From Warburgia ugandensis (taxonomy: Eukaryota > Streptophyta > Magnoliopsida > Canellales > Canellaceae), in contig CP141133.1 in assembly GCA_035236585.1 (NCBI GenBank), positions 46,331,729 to 46,395,728 on the forward strand: 64,000 bases of DNA. The letters are read 5' to 3'. Made by a program: the position numbers and the translations under genes. The notes beneath the pieces were generated by a model. It searched no databases, was not told the DNA's origin, and was given only the letters and a program-made list of their open reading frames with translations. Of the stretch, positions 48,301 through 61,059 are shown one piece after another. How positions within the stretch are numbered: the first letter of the stretch is position 1; each line of letters begins with the position of its first letter.

Positions 48301-48899
48301 TCTAGGTGGTAAGCTTCTAGGTTGTAGGCTTCTAGGTGCTCATAGTATGATCCTACTGTGGAATTAAATTATTGGCATGAGTTGCATATGTTATAAGCTA
48401 ATATGTTGGGAAGTGACTTGACATAGACTTGTCTACCTTACAAGCCAATGTGCTTCAAATTGATTTGGCATGTATATTCCTAAATTGTTACACCTTGAGC
48501 GGTTGTGTTGTGAATATGCTTATTTTAAGAGCTGATATGCTTTGAGGCAACCTTGGCATAGATTTTCCAATTGGAGTTGAGATGCTTCGATTTTGATTGA
48601 TATGAAATTGTTATATTGTGAGAAGTGATTTAATATTTAATCACTTAATCATTAATTTATCATACTAATAATGTATGGGAATTCTTTTACATGGATATAT
48701 GGTGATTTTACCTACACAAAAATTGACATGGATAACATTAATTGTGTCACTTAGCATGAGTTTGCCTTCTTATGAGCTAAGTTACCTTTGAATGATTGAC
48801 ATGATTACTCTACCTTATGAGATGAGGATGTTTCTAGAATCATTTAACAGATAACACAAAAAGAATTTTATGAACAGAATTCCTATAAGGGGGAAAGAA
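45385..48899 (+). pseudogene. Internal region of element D (gag, protease, start of reverse transcriptase)
   Basis: A long leader (45385 to about 46400) precedes gag, recognised from FVEGLTSTLRNHATIACF and EVADMASMLERNFLMIKEDH (46830-46980) and a Cys-rich stretch near 47090. Protease follows (NGTFLIADSMLRSF, then VILGMDWLATYW near 47588-47625), and then the start of reverse transcriptase (ESTPLPRIDDLFDQF near 48110-48160). RNase H and integrase are not recognised; 48190-48890 holds degenerate repeats instead. The purine tract AAGGGGGAAAGAA precedes the LTR at 48900. A fossil with several breaks. Confidence 0.75.
48381..48870 (+). repeat. Degenerate tandem repeats before the D 3' LTR
   Basis: At least four imperfect units of roughly 50-60 bp share the pattern TTA.AAGC.AATRTGCTT followed by TTGGCATAGATTTTCC-like sequence (for example 48390-48440, 48441-48490, 48525-48578 and 48770-48820). 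They lie where RNase H and integrase would be expected. Similar TTGGCATG-containing phrases occur in the B LTRs (for example 40619-40630 and 40855-40875). Confidence 0.45.
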
Positions 48900-49357
48900 T
48901 GTAACAACCCTCAAATTTGAGTTATTTTTATGTAATTATATCATATTTTATTGAAAGAAAGTTAGGAATTTAATTATATGAAAATTGAATTCCATGAAAG
49001 TGACCTCATTGAAAACTCAAAATTTGAACTTGAAACTACTAGATTTGACATGTAATTGTCGATACAATTCCAATGACACTAATTTTGCACAAAATAGACA
49101 TCCAGGTGGAAAAGCTAAAAATTTTACTAATTTGATAGGTGCTGAAATTGATAATAGCACCCCCATTATTTGTTATTTTGTGACTTGCAAGTGGATGTGC
49201 CATGTGAAGAAGGGGAGGGGGAAGTAGAAAAATCCTAGTGACATGCACCCCTTGTTCAATCTGCCTCTTCCTTAGCATTGCCATGCAGCTTCCTTTTGCT
49301 AGGATCTTTCCTAGCACTGGCGACCCAGAAATCCCTCATTGCATAGACCCCCATGAC
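48900..49357 (+). repeat. Element D 3' LTR, left segment
   Basis: Aligns with 41791-42333 of the 5' LTR. It breaks off after ACCCCCATGAC; the LTR resumes at 63203. CATGAC (49352-49357) and CATGGT (63202-63207) may be remnants of the target duplication of the inserted LINE. Confidence 0.85.
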
Positions 49358-51933
49358 CTTCTTCGACAATGCACCATGCGCCTATTTTCTCATCATCATA
49401 ATCATCAAGACCCTACACCAATTAGGGGTCAACACATAAATCTTGTTCCTCCATTCCCATGTCTTAAGTACCATAACTTCATTTAGCTTCAAAGTTTTTA
49501 AATTTTTTCTCGCCACTTCTATCCATGTCATTTTGGGCCTTTCCCTTGCAATGCCTCACTCCTAACTGATGCCATTATTGGTCTTCATTGGACATGTTCA
49601 AACCATCTAAGTCTAATCTTCCTTGTCTTTTTACCTATTGGTGCTACTTTTAAGTTTCCTCTAATATTTTCATTCCTAATTCTATCCTTTCTTATCTGGC
49701 CACTTATCCATCTCAACATCCTCATTTTTGCTATGATTAGCCTATGAACATTATGTTCTTTAACTTCCCAATACTCTAATCCATAGAGCATGATCAAACT
49801 TATAGCCATCCCACTAAATTTTACTTTTAGTTTGAGTGGCACCCACCAATAACACAAAATTCCAGATGCACATCTCCATTTGTTCCAACTTACTTGGATT
49901 CTCTGAGTAACCTCCCTCTAAGTCTCTCCACTCTCATGAGTCATCGATCCTAAGTACTGGAAGAAGACTTTTATAGGAACTTCTCGGCTATCAATCTTTA
50001 CTGGTGCTCCACTCCTGCTTCTCTCCTTATTAAAATTACATTCCATATACTCTATCTTAGTTTAGCTAATTTTAAATCCTTTAGGTTCTAATGCTTCTTT
50101 CCATAACTCTAGCTTTGTGTTTACACCCTCCTTTGTCTCATCAATTAAAGCTACATCATTTGCAAATAGCATGCACCATGGAATCTCCTTGGGCAGATGT
50201 TTTTGTTAACTCATCCATAACTAATGTGAAAAGGTATGGGCTCAATGTCTTAACATTTGTTACTGCTCCCTTATACATATATTTAATTATGTCTATATAC
50301 CCTCATAAAAACCCTTTCTCTCCCAACACCCTTTATATTAACTTTCTAGGGACTCTATCATAAGCTTTCTCTAAGTCAATAAAGACCATGTGGATGTCCT
50401 TCCTCCTCTCCCTATATTTTTCTATCAGTTGTCTTAGTAAGAAAATAGCTTCCATGGTAGACCTCCTAGGCATGAAACCAAACTAGTTCTCTGATACACT
50501 TGTCTCATGCCATAGCCTCTTCTCAATCACTCTTTCAAAATGTTTCATAGAGTGGCTCATAAGTTTGATTCCCCAATAATTACTACAACTCTATATGTAT
50601 CCTTTATTCTTATAAGTTTGTACAATAGAGCTCTTCCTTCATTCTTTCGACATTTTCTTTGATTTTATAATCTTGTTAAACAACTTGGTCAACCAAACTA
50701 CTTCAGTATCTTCCATATTCTTCCAAACCTCTATTGGTATACCATCGGGCCCTAGGACCTTTCTTGATTTCATGTTTTTCAAGGCCTCTTTCACTTCAGG
50801 GATTCTAATCTTATGGTCATATCTATAACATCCAATTTTATTTAGTTTTACAGAACTTTCAATCCCAATATTCTTGAGGCAATTATCGTTTAGCAATTTT
50901 TGAAAGTAAATTTCCCACCTTTGTTTGATCTTGTCATCTTTGGCTAATACCCTTTGACCATCACTCCTAATGCACTTAACATGGTCTAAGTCCTTAGCCT
51001 TTTGTTGTTTGATTTTTGCAAGTTTAAACACATCTTCCTCACCTTCTCTTGATCTTAGTCTATTATATATATCATCATATGCCTTAAGATTAGCCTCACT
51101 TACTATTCTCTTAGCAACCTTTTTGGCATTCTTATACTCTCACTATTTTCATTGTTTCTAGTCTTTTACCATGCTTTAAAATACTCTCGATTTTAATAAC
51201 CTTTTGCACTATTTCACTCTAATGCCAAGTTTTCTTTACTAATTCCCTTTTACCTTTAAATACTCTTAGGACATCTTTTGCCATTTTCTTAATGGACTAG
51301 GCCATATTAATTCACATGGTGTTTACTTCTATTTTATTGTTCCAATTTCCTTCTACCATCATCTTATTTGTGAGTGAGGTTATTTTTTGCCATTTTATGT
51401 TCCACCACTTAGTTTTTGGACACCTATTAAGTTCATTTCCTTTCATCTATCGTTTAATGTCAATATCCATAACCATTAATCTATGTTGTGAGGTTAAACT
51501 CTCATAGGGTATCACCTTACAATCCTTGCACATTGATTTTTTGATAATCCTAAGTAATAAAAAGTCTATTTGGCTTTTATGCACTCCACTTTTGAAGGTT
51601 GTTAAGCATTCATCCCACTTCTTAAAAACGTATTTGCAAGGGCCAGGTTATATATCAAAGAAAAATTGAGGATAGCTTCTCCCATCTCATTTTGTTCTCT
51701 GATACCATACCCTCCATGGACCCTATCATATCCTTCCTTTTCTTTCCCTACATGGACATTTAAGGCTGCTCCTATAAATATCCCCTCTATGTTGGGAATT
51801 TCTTGCATGACACCCTCTGTATCTTTCCAAAACTCTCTCTTGATTATATCTTTTAACCCTACTTGTGGTGCAGATGACTTATAAGATTTATGACATGCCC
51901 TTTTAGAACAAGTTTTATTATTATAATTCCATA

Positions 51934-53773
51934 TGTTGATTATTTTTCGCAAGTGTACGAGCTATTGTAGTGTAGCTTATGCAAGTACGGGTTGATCCCA
52001 TGGGACTCGACATAAGTTTAAATAAAATTTAATTATCCAAAAATTAAAATAAATAACAAAAATTAAATAACTATTTTACCAATGAAAATTATAGAAATCC
52101 AAGTTCAAAATGAATGAAAATTACTTAAAAATAATTAAAATTCACTTCCTTCAATTGATTATGACTAATTTCTTCAATTCTAATATCACCAAAGTAGATC
52201 AACCTTCATCAATCTCTCACTAATACTTTTGATTAAGGATCCAATAGTTGGATTAAATAGATTACCCAAAATTTGATGATTTGGACTAAAGAAGGATTTG
52301 GGATATAGATGACTTAGATCAAATCTCTAAATTTCAGATTGAAGATCAAAATTGATGGACAATCTAAGAGACATCCTAAGAACAAAATATGAAGATTAAT
52401 TAAAAATTTGATATGAAAAAGATCAAGAAATAAATAAATCCTATTTATTAAAGCTAGATCATTGATTTGGTTAGGCTTAAATAAAATAGGCTTTAAATAA
52501 CATAGTTCATGGATTAAGTTGAGAATAACAGAGACCCTGGATAGGCTGAATATTGATAAGATAAAATAGGAATAAGATAAAAAAAGGATGAAAATGAAAT
52601 TTTAATTATTGTTTAAAGGGCAAAACTAGAAATTTCCAATTTTCTAGTTTTAAATGAAAACAAAAGAATTGCTAGAGGAGGAAGATGATGAAACAGAGGA
52701 GATGGAGAAGAAGGGATTTGGAGGAAAAACTCAATTTGGGTTTTCTTTAACCCAATGGATTACAAAATGAGGTAATAATTTTAGGGAAAAGCTATGGTAA
52801 ATTGCTAGATAAAGAAAATGACAGATGATTGATAAAATTGGTGATGAAAAGAAATAGAAGATGGCAGTGAATAGGGGAAACTGATTGTGCACAAGGGCTA
52901 AAAACAACAATTGAAAAGAGAAAACTGAATGGATTGATGGAAATAGCAGGAGAAAATAGAATAAATATGGAACAATGATTAACTAGAAATAGAGGCAAAG
53001 GATGACGAGAGATGTCAGTGATAGAATTTGACCTTTAGTTCCAGTCCTTTAGTGCAGAGAGTAACTAGTGAAGGTCGTTGGAGCCAAATGGCAAAGTAAA
53101 AACCTAGAAGAGAATTAGTTCCCTGGAGGGGGGTCGGAATAGGTGCGAGAAAGAGAGGTGAGGAAGAGAGAAACAAATAAGAGAAGGAGGCAAGCCAGTG
53201 GAAGAAGACAAGCCTGAGAGAGAGAATTCGAGAGAGTAGGACCTGAGAAGAGATGGGTAACTAGGGGTCTTCCCTTGCTGTCATCCTCCTATAGTGAAGA
53301 GGGGGTGATTGTTGTCGTTTGAGGAGAGGGCTGTGAATTGGGATTTTGAGAATTCTGATTTCTAGTTGGAAACTGAGAGAAGAAAATACAAAAAGGAAAG
53401 AGAGGGCAGGAAAGAGAAAGGAAGAGTGCAGGTAAGGGAACGAGAGAGAGAGAGAGGGGGGGGGGGTTGGTTGGCTTCCTACAGCTACTTGGTGAAGAGA
53501 CCCCTCCTTTTATATAAAGTCCTAAGTTTCCTCTTTGGATCTTCTGCCTAACTCATCATACTTCTAATCCCCCCCTCCACTTTCCTTCTTTTTATGCTAA
53601 GTAATGCCTTCCTCTTTGTGTGTCTTCATTTCATGGGTTTCTTATTCTTTCTTAGTCTTCTAGAAATTATTCCCTCTTGCCTTGTGATTGATCTGGTTCA
53701 TTGATTTGATCATAACCATTCAATGCTCTTTGGAAGATTTGACACCATTAAATTTTGATTCGAGCTATCCAAG
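51934..53773 (-). repeat. Element C 3' LTR, segment left of the solo LTR
   Basis: In element orientation this is the distal part, ending AATAATCAACA at 51934. A TATA-like TTATATAAA on the minus strand lies at 53509-53517, upstream of a GA/CT-rich tract with an 11-G run (53456-53466). Confidence 0.8.
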
Positions 53774-55927
53774 TGTGACGACCCGGGTTTTCTCATGCAT
53801 TTTTAAATGAAAAATCTAAATTCCTAAGGTGGGATCCCTATTTGAAAAACAATGCAGTGCAGCGGAAAAATCTTTTATTTGAAATTCAATTTGAAAACCC
53901 CGAGTGTCATTTGCTTTCACAGCAACCAAGGTAGTTTTTGAAAAGCTTTAGAAATCATAAAATTTTCCCCAGGTCTATCCAGTCACAATCACAGAGCCCA
54001 ACTATAAATAAGTACATGTCCAAAGGGTTGAGAGTTTACTTACATGTATAATTGTCTCCTTTTTAATTCACTTGCTCGTAGCACTAATATCTCCTGAGGC
54101 GTCTTCTATTTGTGAGTGGAACTATCCTGAAAAATGTTAAGGATAGGGTGAGTACATACTATACTCAGTAGGAGTCTATCACTACTAGTTTTGCAATGCA
54201 TGCTATATTTAAAATCATATGCTCTTTCAAAACATGTGCATGTCTGAACACTCAAGTTCAATATCGAGATTAAAAACCATTGTCAAATCGAAATACTAAC
54301 GACTTAAAGGATCACATAATCCAAATCGAACGTATCATATATATATATCATAACATTATGATATGCATAAGATGCTTCATTGAATCCAACTTATGCATAT
54401 CTATCATGGTATGGTCGACCAACCTCATATCATGCCATATGCAATGCAAATAAGTCCATGAAACCATAGGGTCCAACTATGCCCACGACTTCGCCGTCGT
54501 GTGGTCCCCGAGTACTTGAGGACACTCGGTCATAGCCTCAACAAGGCCTATGACACGTCGACCCAGTGCCGTGACACTAGTGGTAGCCCCCTGTACCACA
54601 TGCAGTCGACGTAGGGATGTTGCCCTTTTTGGGCATGGTACCCATCCACCTAATAGTGGTAGAGGCTGGAGGCCAACCCAAACCTCTCGGCATAGCGCCC
54701 ACGAGCTTATCAGCCCAAATCATAATCAGATCAAACATGCGAAAACCTCTTTTTCAAAACCTCTCCTCTTTGGGTCCCTCACAACTGCCCACCCAGCGTC
54801 TTTTGGGCACTCCAACGTCTTTTGGTAACCCTCAAGGACATGTAGTCTTTCAAAAACTCAATGTTTCACAAATCATACAATGTATGCAATTGTTTGCAAA
54901 ACATATCTATGCATAATGTATATGCAATTATTTACAAAGCATGTCTATGCATAAAGCATTTATCATATGTATACTGAATTAAGTCATGCTAAATAAGTCA
55001 TATACTTAAAACATGTATTCTCAAAACAATCATGGTTCTTTTAAAAAAGTCTAGGAGCGATAGAGCACCTACCTGGCTAGGTCGCGCTAACCCCTTTGTC
55101 CTCGTATGCTCCTTAACATGGTTTGGGAAATCAAGGTTAGTTTGGCCTATATTTTATAGGTTTTAGAGTGGTTGGTCTTATTACTTAGGCATTAAGGGTT
55201 CATCCCCATGCCTATGGGTGTCCTAAGGTCCTAATTGAGCCTTGGTATCATCAGTTTTTCAAAGGTCTAGCGGCCACGCTCCACCATCCTATTCTAAGGG
55301 TCGTGCCCACCTTTGATTGGGCTTTGATCAGGGATTTTATAGTTTGGGTGTGTCCGCGTTGTCGACACGGACACAACACCTTTTGCGTCACCTCAATCGG
55401 AGCTCTAGATCTCATGTTATAAGCTTTTTAGTATCACATGTACATAAGGCTTTAAGAGTGAAAATGCATAATGCTAGCGCGCTGCGCGTCAGCGGCATGC
55501 GCCCCAACGGGCGCATCTGTAGATGCGCTGGATTTCCCACTAGTCTTTTCCTTTTGCGGGCGCATCCACGGACGTGCCCGTTTGGTTCTCTCAAATGCGG
55601 TCGACGCGTTTCGTTCTGGCTGGAACGTTCTGTTCGTTGGGGGACCGGGGCATCCTCAGGACGCCCTGGTTCAACCTTGTCAAACCAGTGCGGCCTAGGG
55701 ATCGTCCCTGGGTCCCTGGTGACTCTCCAGGGCTCTATTTTGCATGATTTTTCATGCAAAAACTTAGGGAAACTAAGCCTAGGACTACTGTGAAGACGGG
55801 TTTTGAGGGATCTTGAGCATACCTGGCTCGTTGTTGGGTTTTTCTCCTCGTTTCTCCTCTTGGTTGCTTCTCCAAAACAAGTTTTCTTCAAGCTTTTTGG
55901 GCTTCCATTAGAGGTTCCCAAGAGCTC

Positions 55928-55936
55928 TATTTATAG
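55928..55936 (+). promoter_or_regulatory. TATA box of solo LTR S
   Basis: CTATTTATAG, a good plant TATA match, lies about 350 bp before the LTR end. Transcription would start near 55960, inside the hairpin-rich block. Confidence 0.55.
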
Positions 55937-55943
55937 AGCTATA

Positions 55944-56045
55944 AGAGGGTTCTAGAGGGGGCTCTCACCGCCCTTGAATGGCGGTGGAGAAACCTCCAGA
56001 ATGGCGGTGATTTCTCCTCCAATCACCGCCGTTCTAGAACCCTCT
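55944..56045 (+). repeat. Nested inverted repeats in solo LTR S
   Basis: A perfect 13-bp outer stem (AGAGGGTTCTAGA at 55944-55956 with its complement at 56033-56045) encloses two perfect inner hairpins: CACCGCC/GGCGGTG (55966-55972 with 55980-55986, 7-nt loop) and GGCGGTGATT/AATCACCGCC (56003-56012 with 56021-56030, 8-nt loop). The layout would fold as a three-way junction. Confidence 0.85.
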
Positions 56046-56513
56046 AGGGGGTTGAAGATGAAGGGTGCCCGTATCAAAGCGGGCCCCTGTGTTTTGCAGG
56101 CTAAATCCATTTTTTAATAAAAATTACATTTTTGCCCCTGAACTTCAAAGGGCCATAACTTGCTCATTTTAACTCCGTTTTGGGTGATTTTGGTCTTATG
56201 GGATTCATTTTTCCAAAAAGTGAACTTTTCATTGCTAACTTGGGATTTAAATGTTACAAAATTGGAGTCATTACACCAAGCCACAATGTCGTTTATCTAC
56301 AAAACATAAGACTAAATTAGAATAATCTAAATTGTACATTACACATCTAATTAGCTTTGATGATCATTTGATCATTAACTTTTACAAATCAACAGTTGGA
56401 TGATGAATTGAAGCTAAAATTCATATTTTATCTAAAAATTTCAAAATCAATCATTTGGATGATCTTATTAAATGCTAAGCTAGGGTATTTTGATCAAAAT
56501 GGAACACTTAACA

Positions 56514-58136
56514 CACCCCCCAAGTAGCATTTTGCTAGTTTGGAGCAAAAGCTGCAGGAAAATAAATTCCAAAATTCTAATTTTTTTTAAAGTCAACTCC
56601 CACTTTTTCCTTAAAGAATTATGTTCAATAAATCTATAAACTTTAGCATACTAATGAACATGAATGAAGAATTCAAAACCCTACCCATGTGCTAAATATA
56701 TTCCATTTAAGCTTGGATCTCCAAGTCAGTGTTTGAGTTACAGTCTACATATAGAATAATATATATCTCTCAGTAGACTTCTAACTTTTAAACTCCATCT
56801 AAAATATGTTTTGACCCCAATCCTTAGTAACAAACATACACTCAGAAATAGAATCTCTTAGATAAAGGGTTCAAATCATATCTCTCTTTTAAATATGTAA
56901 GTAAAGTTAATAAAACAAATTTATCTCATCTATGCTCATGAAGAATGGGAGTTATTAAGAAATTTAATTTTTGATCCCTTTAGAAAGGATAAGATGCCAT
57001 TACCTTTGAACTTTTAGAAATACCATTCTTTAAATCCTATATTTTCATTTCCTCTTCAAAACTATATTTCTCCTAGAATTAATAGGTCTTTAACATGGGA
57101 CAAAATGTAGGCTTAGGACAGGGTGCCAAAGAAAGGGTATAAAGGATATTCAAAATTTCTTCAAAAATAAGTAGAGGTCTTCTAAAGTTGACAATTCTTC
57201 ATTACTTTGTTTGCTGAAGTAAATATTTCTTTTTCACTTTTTTGCATTCATGAAACTCTTTTTTTAAAAAAAACGTTTGAATCTCTTTGAAGAACATCTC
57301 TTTTCTTGATATTTACTTTTCTACTTTCATTGCAACTAAAAAGTATATCTTCAATCATCTCTAACTTATCTTCCAAAGAAAATATGTAATGGATAATTTA
57401 TACTGGGTTAATAAGGAAGGTAATTTTGGTCACAAAATAAAAGGCTCAAATTGGCTAACTAGTGGTAAATCCTTTTCTAGGTTTCCTATAATCTATCATA
57501 TTCAATAAAATTCTAGAATTTTAAAGATAATACTCCAATAATTTAGGTTCATTTATAACCTCTAAAGAAGATGAATGGGTCTAAACTCACTTAGGTTATA
57601 GGTCTCTACTAACTTTTTTTAGGATTTCTAAGTTATAACTACTTATTAATGTAGACTATGTATATGCAACTATGTGTACGATGTGATTGGAGACTTTTCT
57701 TTCATGGAATACTTTAGAAATTGAATAAAATGATGAATTAGTCATGTTCATTTCCATTAATAAGCTAAAATTAATTAGACTTTACTTCAGAAAATCCAAT
57801 CCATCATAGTGTAGGAATTGACTTAAAAATTTCTCAAATTTGTAAAATGTTTTCTTAGAAAATTTTTTAAATCAAGAGAAAAAGGCTAACAAAAACTAGA
57901 ATTTTCTAGAATTCCACACAGCCCCCCCAAACTTGAAAGAAACATTGTCCTCAATGTTTACATTGAGAAATGAATATATGGGAGATGTAGAAATGAAAAG
58001 TTCTAAAAAACTATAGTACATTACTACAGATGAAAAATTTATAAAGTTGGAAACTTCCCCGGGTCCCATACAAAATGAGCTAGAGAGGCCTTTCAAAATG
58101 AATGGTGAGTGAATTTATCTTGCAATTTTGAATTTT
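56514..58136 (-). other. Noncoding 3' internal tract of element C
   Basis: AT-rich tract between gag and the downstream LTR, homologous to 28260-30265 of element A. No pol motif is seen on either strand. Confidence 0.7.
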
Positions 58137-59900
58137 TCATTTTATCACAGGGCACGGAAAATATATCTCTAGGCTGCTTCTCATAATTAGAGACAATTGT
58201 GGGAGCTTGATGCAGCCTTTGTGGAAATGGAGCAAGGATGTCATATGGTTAGTGGGTGGGATATTTTCCTTATCAACATATTTATTTCTTTTTCTTATAG
58301 GTTTTGGTACTATCTCAGCCTCCTTAAGACCAAATTTCTCAACTATTTTACCACTATGAAGAACGATAATTGCATTTATTTGTTCTAAATTTGTAACTGA
58401 AGAATTAATCTCACCTACCACATCCATATCATTTGGGTTTTCATTTGGTGGGATATAACATTGCCCTTTATAAAAGGTCTACAGCATTTGAGACATCATG
58501 CCCTTCAATTTAATCATGGATTCTGTGTTTTCTTTTAATTAGGATTTAATTTGAGCAATTTTATTCTCCTCATATTGCATGAATTGATGAAAGTTATCCT
58601 CTACTTCCCTCTTAGGTGGAGGAAGGTAAGGTCCAAGAGCAAGTGGTTCTTGTGATGGTTAGTAAGGGTGGTATTGGGCCTTATATGAGACATTAGCATT
58701 ATATTCATTTCTCCAACTGACACTACTTCAATCAAAATTATAACTTAAAAGATAGGGAAAAATGTTTCTCATAAGAATGTCCTCTTTTCATGAAGCGCAT
58801 CTTGGAATGCAAGAGTGATGGAACATTCCTAAGTGGAGTATGTATTACTTTCACAAATATCACACACTTGTTTGACTTTGTTAGAGGAAAATTTTCCCAT
58901 TTCCATGGTCTCAACTATTCTAGCTAGGGATGCTATTTTAGTTTTCATATTATCCATTTCAGTATATCATATAATCATTCCATAGTGGATGTGGTAGTGG
59001 ACTTAGGCTTGTTTGGATAACCTAATTTTTCTGAGTCAACCCAAGTTTGTGAACTCTCTGCCAGCCATTCCAAACACTCTTACACCTCTTTAAGTTGTTT
59101 ATTTAAGAAATTTCCATTGCATATCATCTCAACAAATTGGCACATATCAAAATTATGTCCTTCATAAGTGAAGCTAATGATATGCTAAAGTTCATATCTA
59201 TGATGTACACAAGTTAATAATAATTCCTTGAATCTTTCCCTGCAATGATAGAAAGTTTCTTTATCTATCTGGGAAAAATTCATTATATTTTGGCGGAGAG
59301 TATTTGTCTCATGTATAGGAAAGAACTTATTCAAGAACTTCCTAGTCATTTCTTGCTATGCACGTATGGAACCTACTAACAGTGAATGAAACCACATCTT
59401 AGCTTTTTCCTTTAAAGAAAAATAAAATAATTTAAGTTTTACTATGTTTAATTTGATTTTTTCTATATGTTGGGTCATGCACACTTCATCAAATTCTTTT
59501 AAATGTAGGTAAGGACTCTCACTATCCAACCCATAAAATTTAGGAAGTAATTGAATTACTCCCACCTTTAATTTAATCATACCATTATTTGGAGGTAAGT
59601 TTATACATGAAGGTATGCTGGTATAATTAGGTTATAAATAGTCTCTTAATGTTCTGCTATGAGGAATTAGGTTATACAAATTACCCTCATGTGTTCTAAG
59701 TTGGTCCCATTTCCTGTTATGTTTCCTTCTCTTATTTCCATGTGGTAAAGAATGATTCTACCATGGATGGATATTATCATTAAATAGAGGTGGAGGTTCA
59801 TCAACATCAAAGAGAGGATTGCTCATCCATGAGAAAATAACATCATTATCTAGGATGAGACGTAGTTCATCATCATTAATGAGGGGATTATTTCTCCATG
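58137..59900 (-). pseudogene. gag remnant of element C
   Basis: On the minus strand the core reads GVIQLLPKFYGLDSESPYLH, KEFDEVCMTQHIEK and LKLFYFSLKEKAKMWFHSLL (59356-59580), the typical plant Ty3/gypsy gag. The end of gag has DVVGEINSS and INAIIVLHSGKIVEKFG (58330-58430). Immediately after, instead of protease, a short spacer leads to the block NIEDNVSFKFGG (about 57940-57980), which in related autonomous elements lies beyond pol. A fossil with several breaks. Confidence 0.8.
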
Positions 59901-61059
59901 GGGAAATATCTTCTCTATTAATGTTGGGGTACAGATCACCCTTTTGATAAGAGTGTAGATTTTTTCATCAAATGCAACTACCACTTCTGTTTATTTTTTA
60001 ATAGGAAAAACTATCCTACATGATGTAACCTAAATGCTATTGATGGATGATGATATAGCACAAAATTCAAACAACCCAAAGGTTAGCAAGCAGGCAATTT
60101 GATTATCTTGAATTTGTGTAGGGAAGATGCTTTTAGATTAACCTAATCTAACTCTCCTCATCTCTTTCAAATTTGACTCTGCTTAATAGTTACATTCTAC
60201 TTTAAAGTGGCTAGTACAATCCAAGTGTTAAGAGGCATTTAGACCTCAACTGATGTCAACGGAAGGCGTGGAAAAATCACTTAGATTTTAAGACACCTAC
60301 TAAAACCTCAGTGCTCAGAAGCCACTAGAGTGACAATAGATTATGTCCTTTTAAAAGGGTCCTATGAGCATGTGATGGTCTCTGTAGGTCTCTTTTCTTT
60401 AATTTTAAATTAATTAGAAAGGTTGAGTTGCGCGCTTGTAGTAATTATCCTAGGTGGGCCAAGAGGTGGTGATTAAATCTACCCTTGATCTTGTGAGGTC
60501 GGGTGCCTTTACTAATTAATTTCTACACTCCATCGTATTTCAATTAACATATAGATCACCTTAAAGCAATAATCTTGCCCTAAGAATGCAATTAAAAATA
60601 ATAAACTAATACAAACTTTAAAAATACAAAAATTATAAAATATGCTATCTATATGCAATCAAACTACCAAATAGTGAAAAATTATTGTAAATGCAATTAT
60701 ATTAAAAAATAAAAAGAGTGAGGAAAACTTACAGTGGGGTTTCTGATGAAGATTAAGAGCCGGCCACCTTATAACACACTTGCCCTATTTTAATACAACC
60801 CTTTTAAAATTGAAATTGAAATTGCAAGTTACAATGTGCCTCAGTACAAGATTAACTTTAAAAAAAATAAGAAGTCCTATTTTAGGAAAGCAAGAAAATT
60901 CTATCTTTTTGATGAAGATCCCCTTGCCAATTTTTCCCTTGTCCAATTTCTTGAAGAATAAAAATAGCAATAAGTACCAAATTTAGAAAATAGGGTAATG
61001 ATGCATTAAAAAATTGAAAAATGCGCCTAAAAGTGCTAGAATTCTAAAACAATGTAATG
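59901..61059 (-). other. Leader region of element C
   Basis: Contains blocks shared with the leader of A, for example the minus-strand equivalent of CACCACCTCTTGGCCCACCT (60452-60471 here, 26043-26062 in A). No gene is recognised. Confidence 0.65.

Larger units (their letters stand above)
53774..56275 (+). mobile_element. Solo LTR S (Ty3/gypsy, about 2.5 kb)
   Basis: The sequence begins TGTGACGACCCGGG and ends GGAGTCATTACA, with the perfect 5-bp target duplication CCAAG at 53769-53773 and 56276-56280. The uninterrupted site is seen in the other LTR of C (CTATCCAAGCCACAATC at 62390-62406), so both borders are exact. There is no primer site, polypurine tract or coding region, so it is an LTR left by recombination between two LTRs. 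The start TGTGACGACC and the length suit the same Tekay/Del-like group as B and D. It is clearly richer in GC and CpG than its surroundings, which suggests a younger age. Confidence 0.95.

Noticed and set aside
55317-55921. Overlapping open frames of 158 and 169 codons on opposite strands
   Set aside because: They lie inside the GC-rich solo LTR S, are open on both strands because AT-rich stops are rare there, and show no protein family signature.
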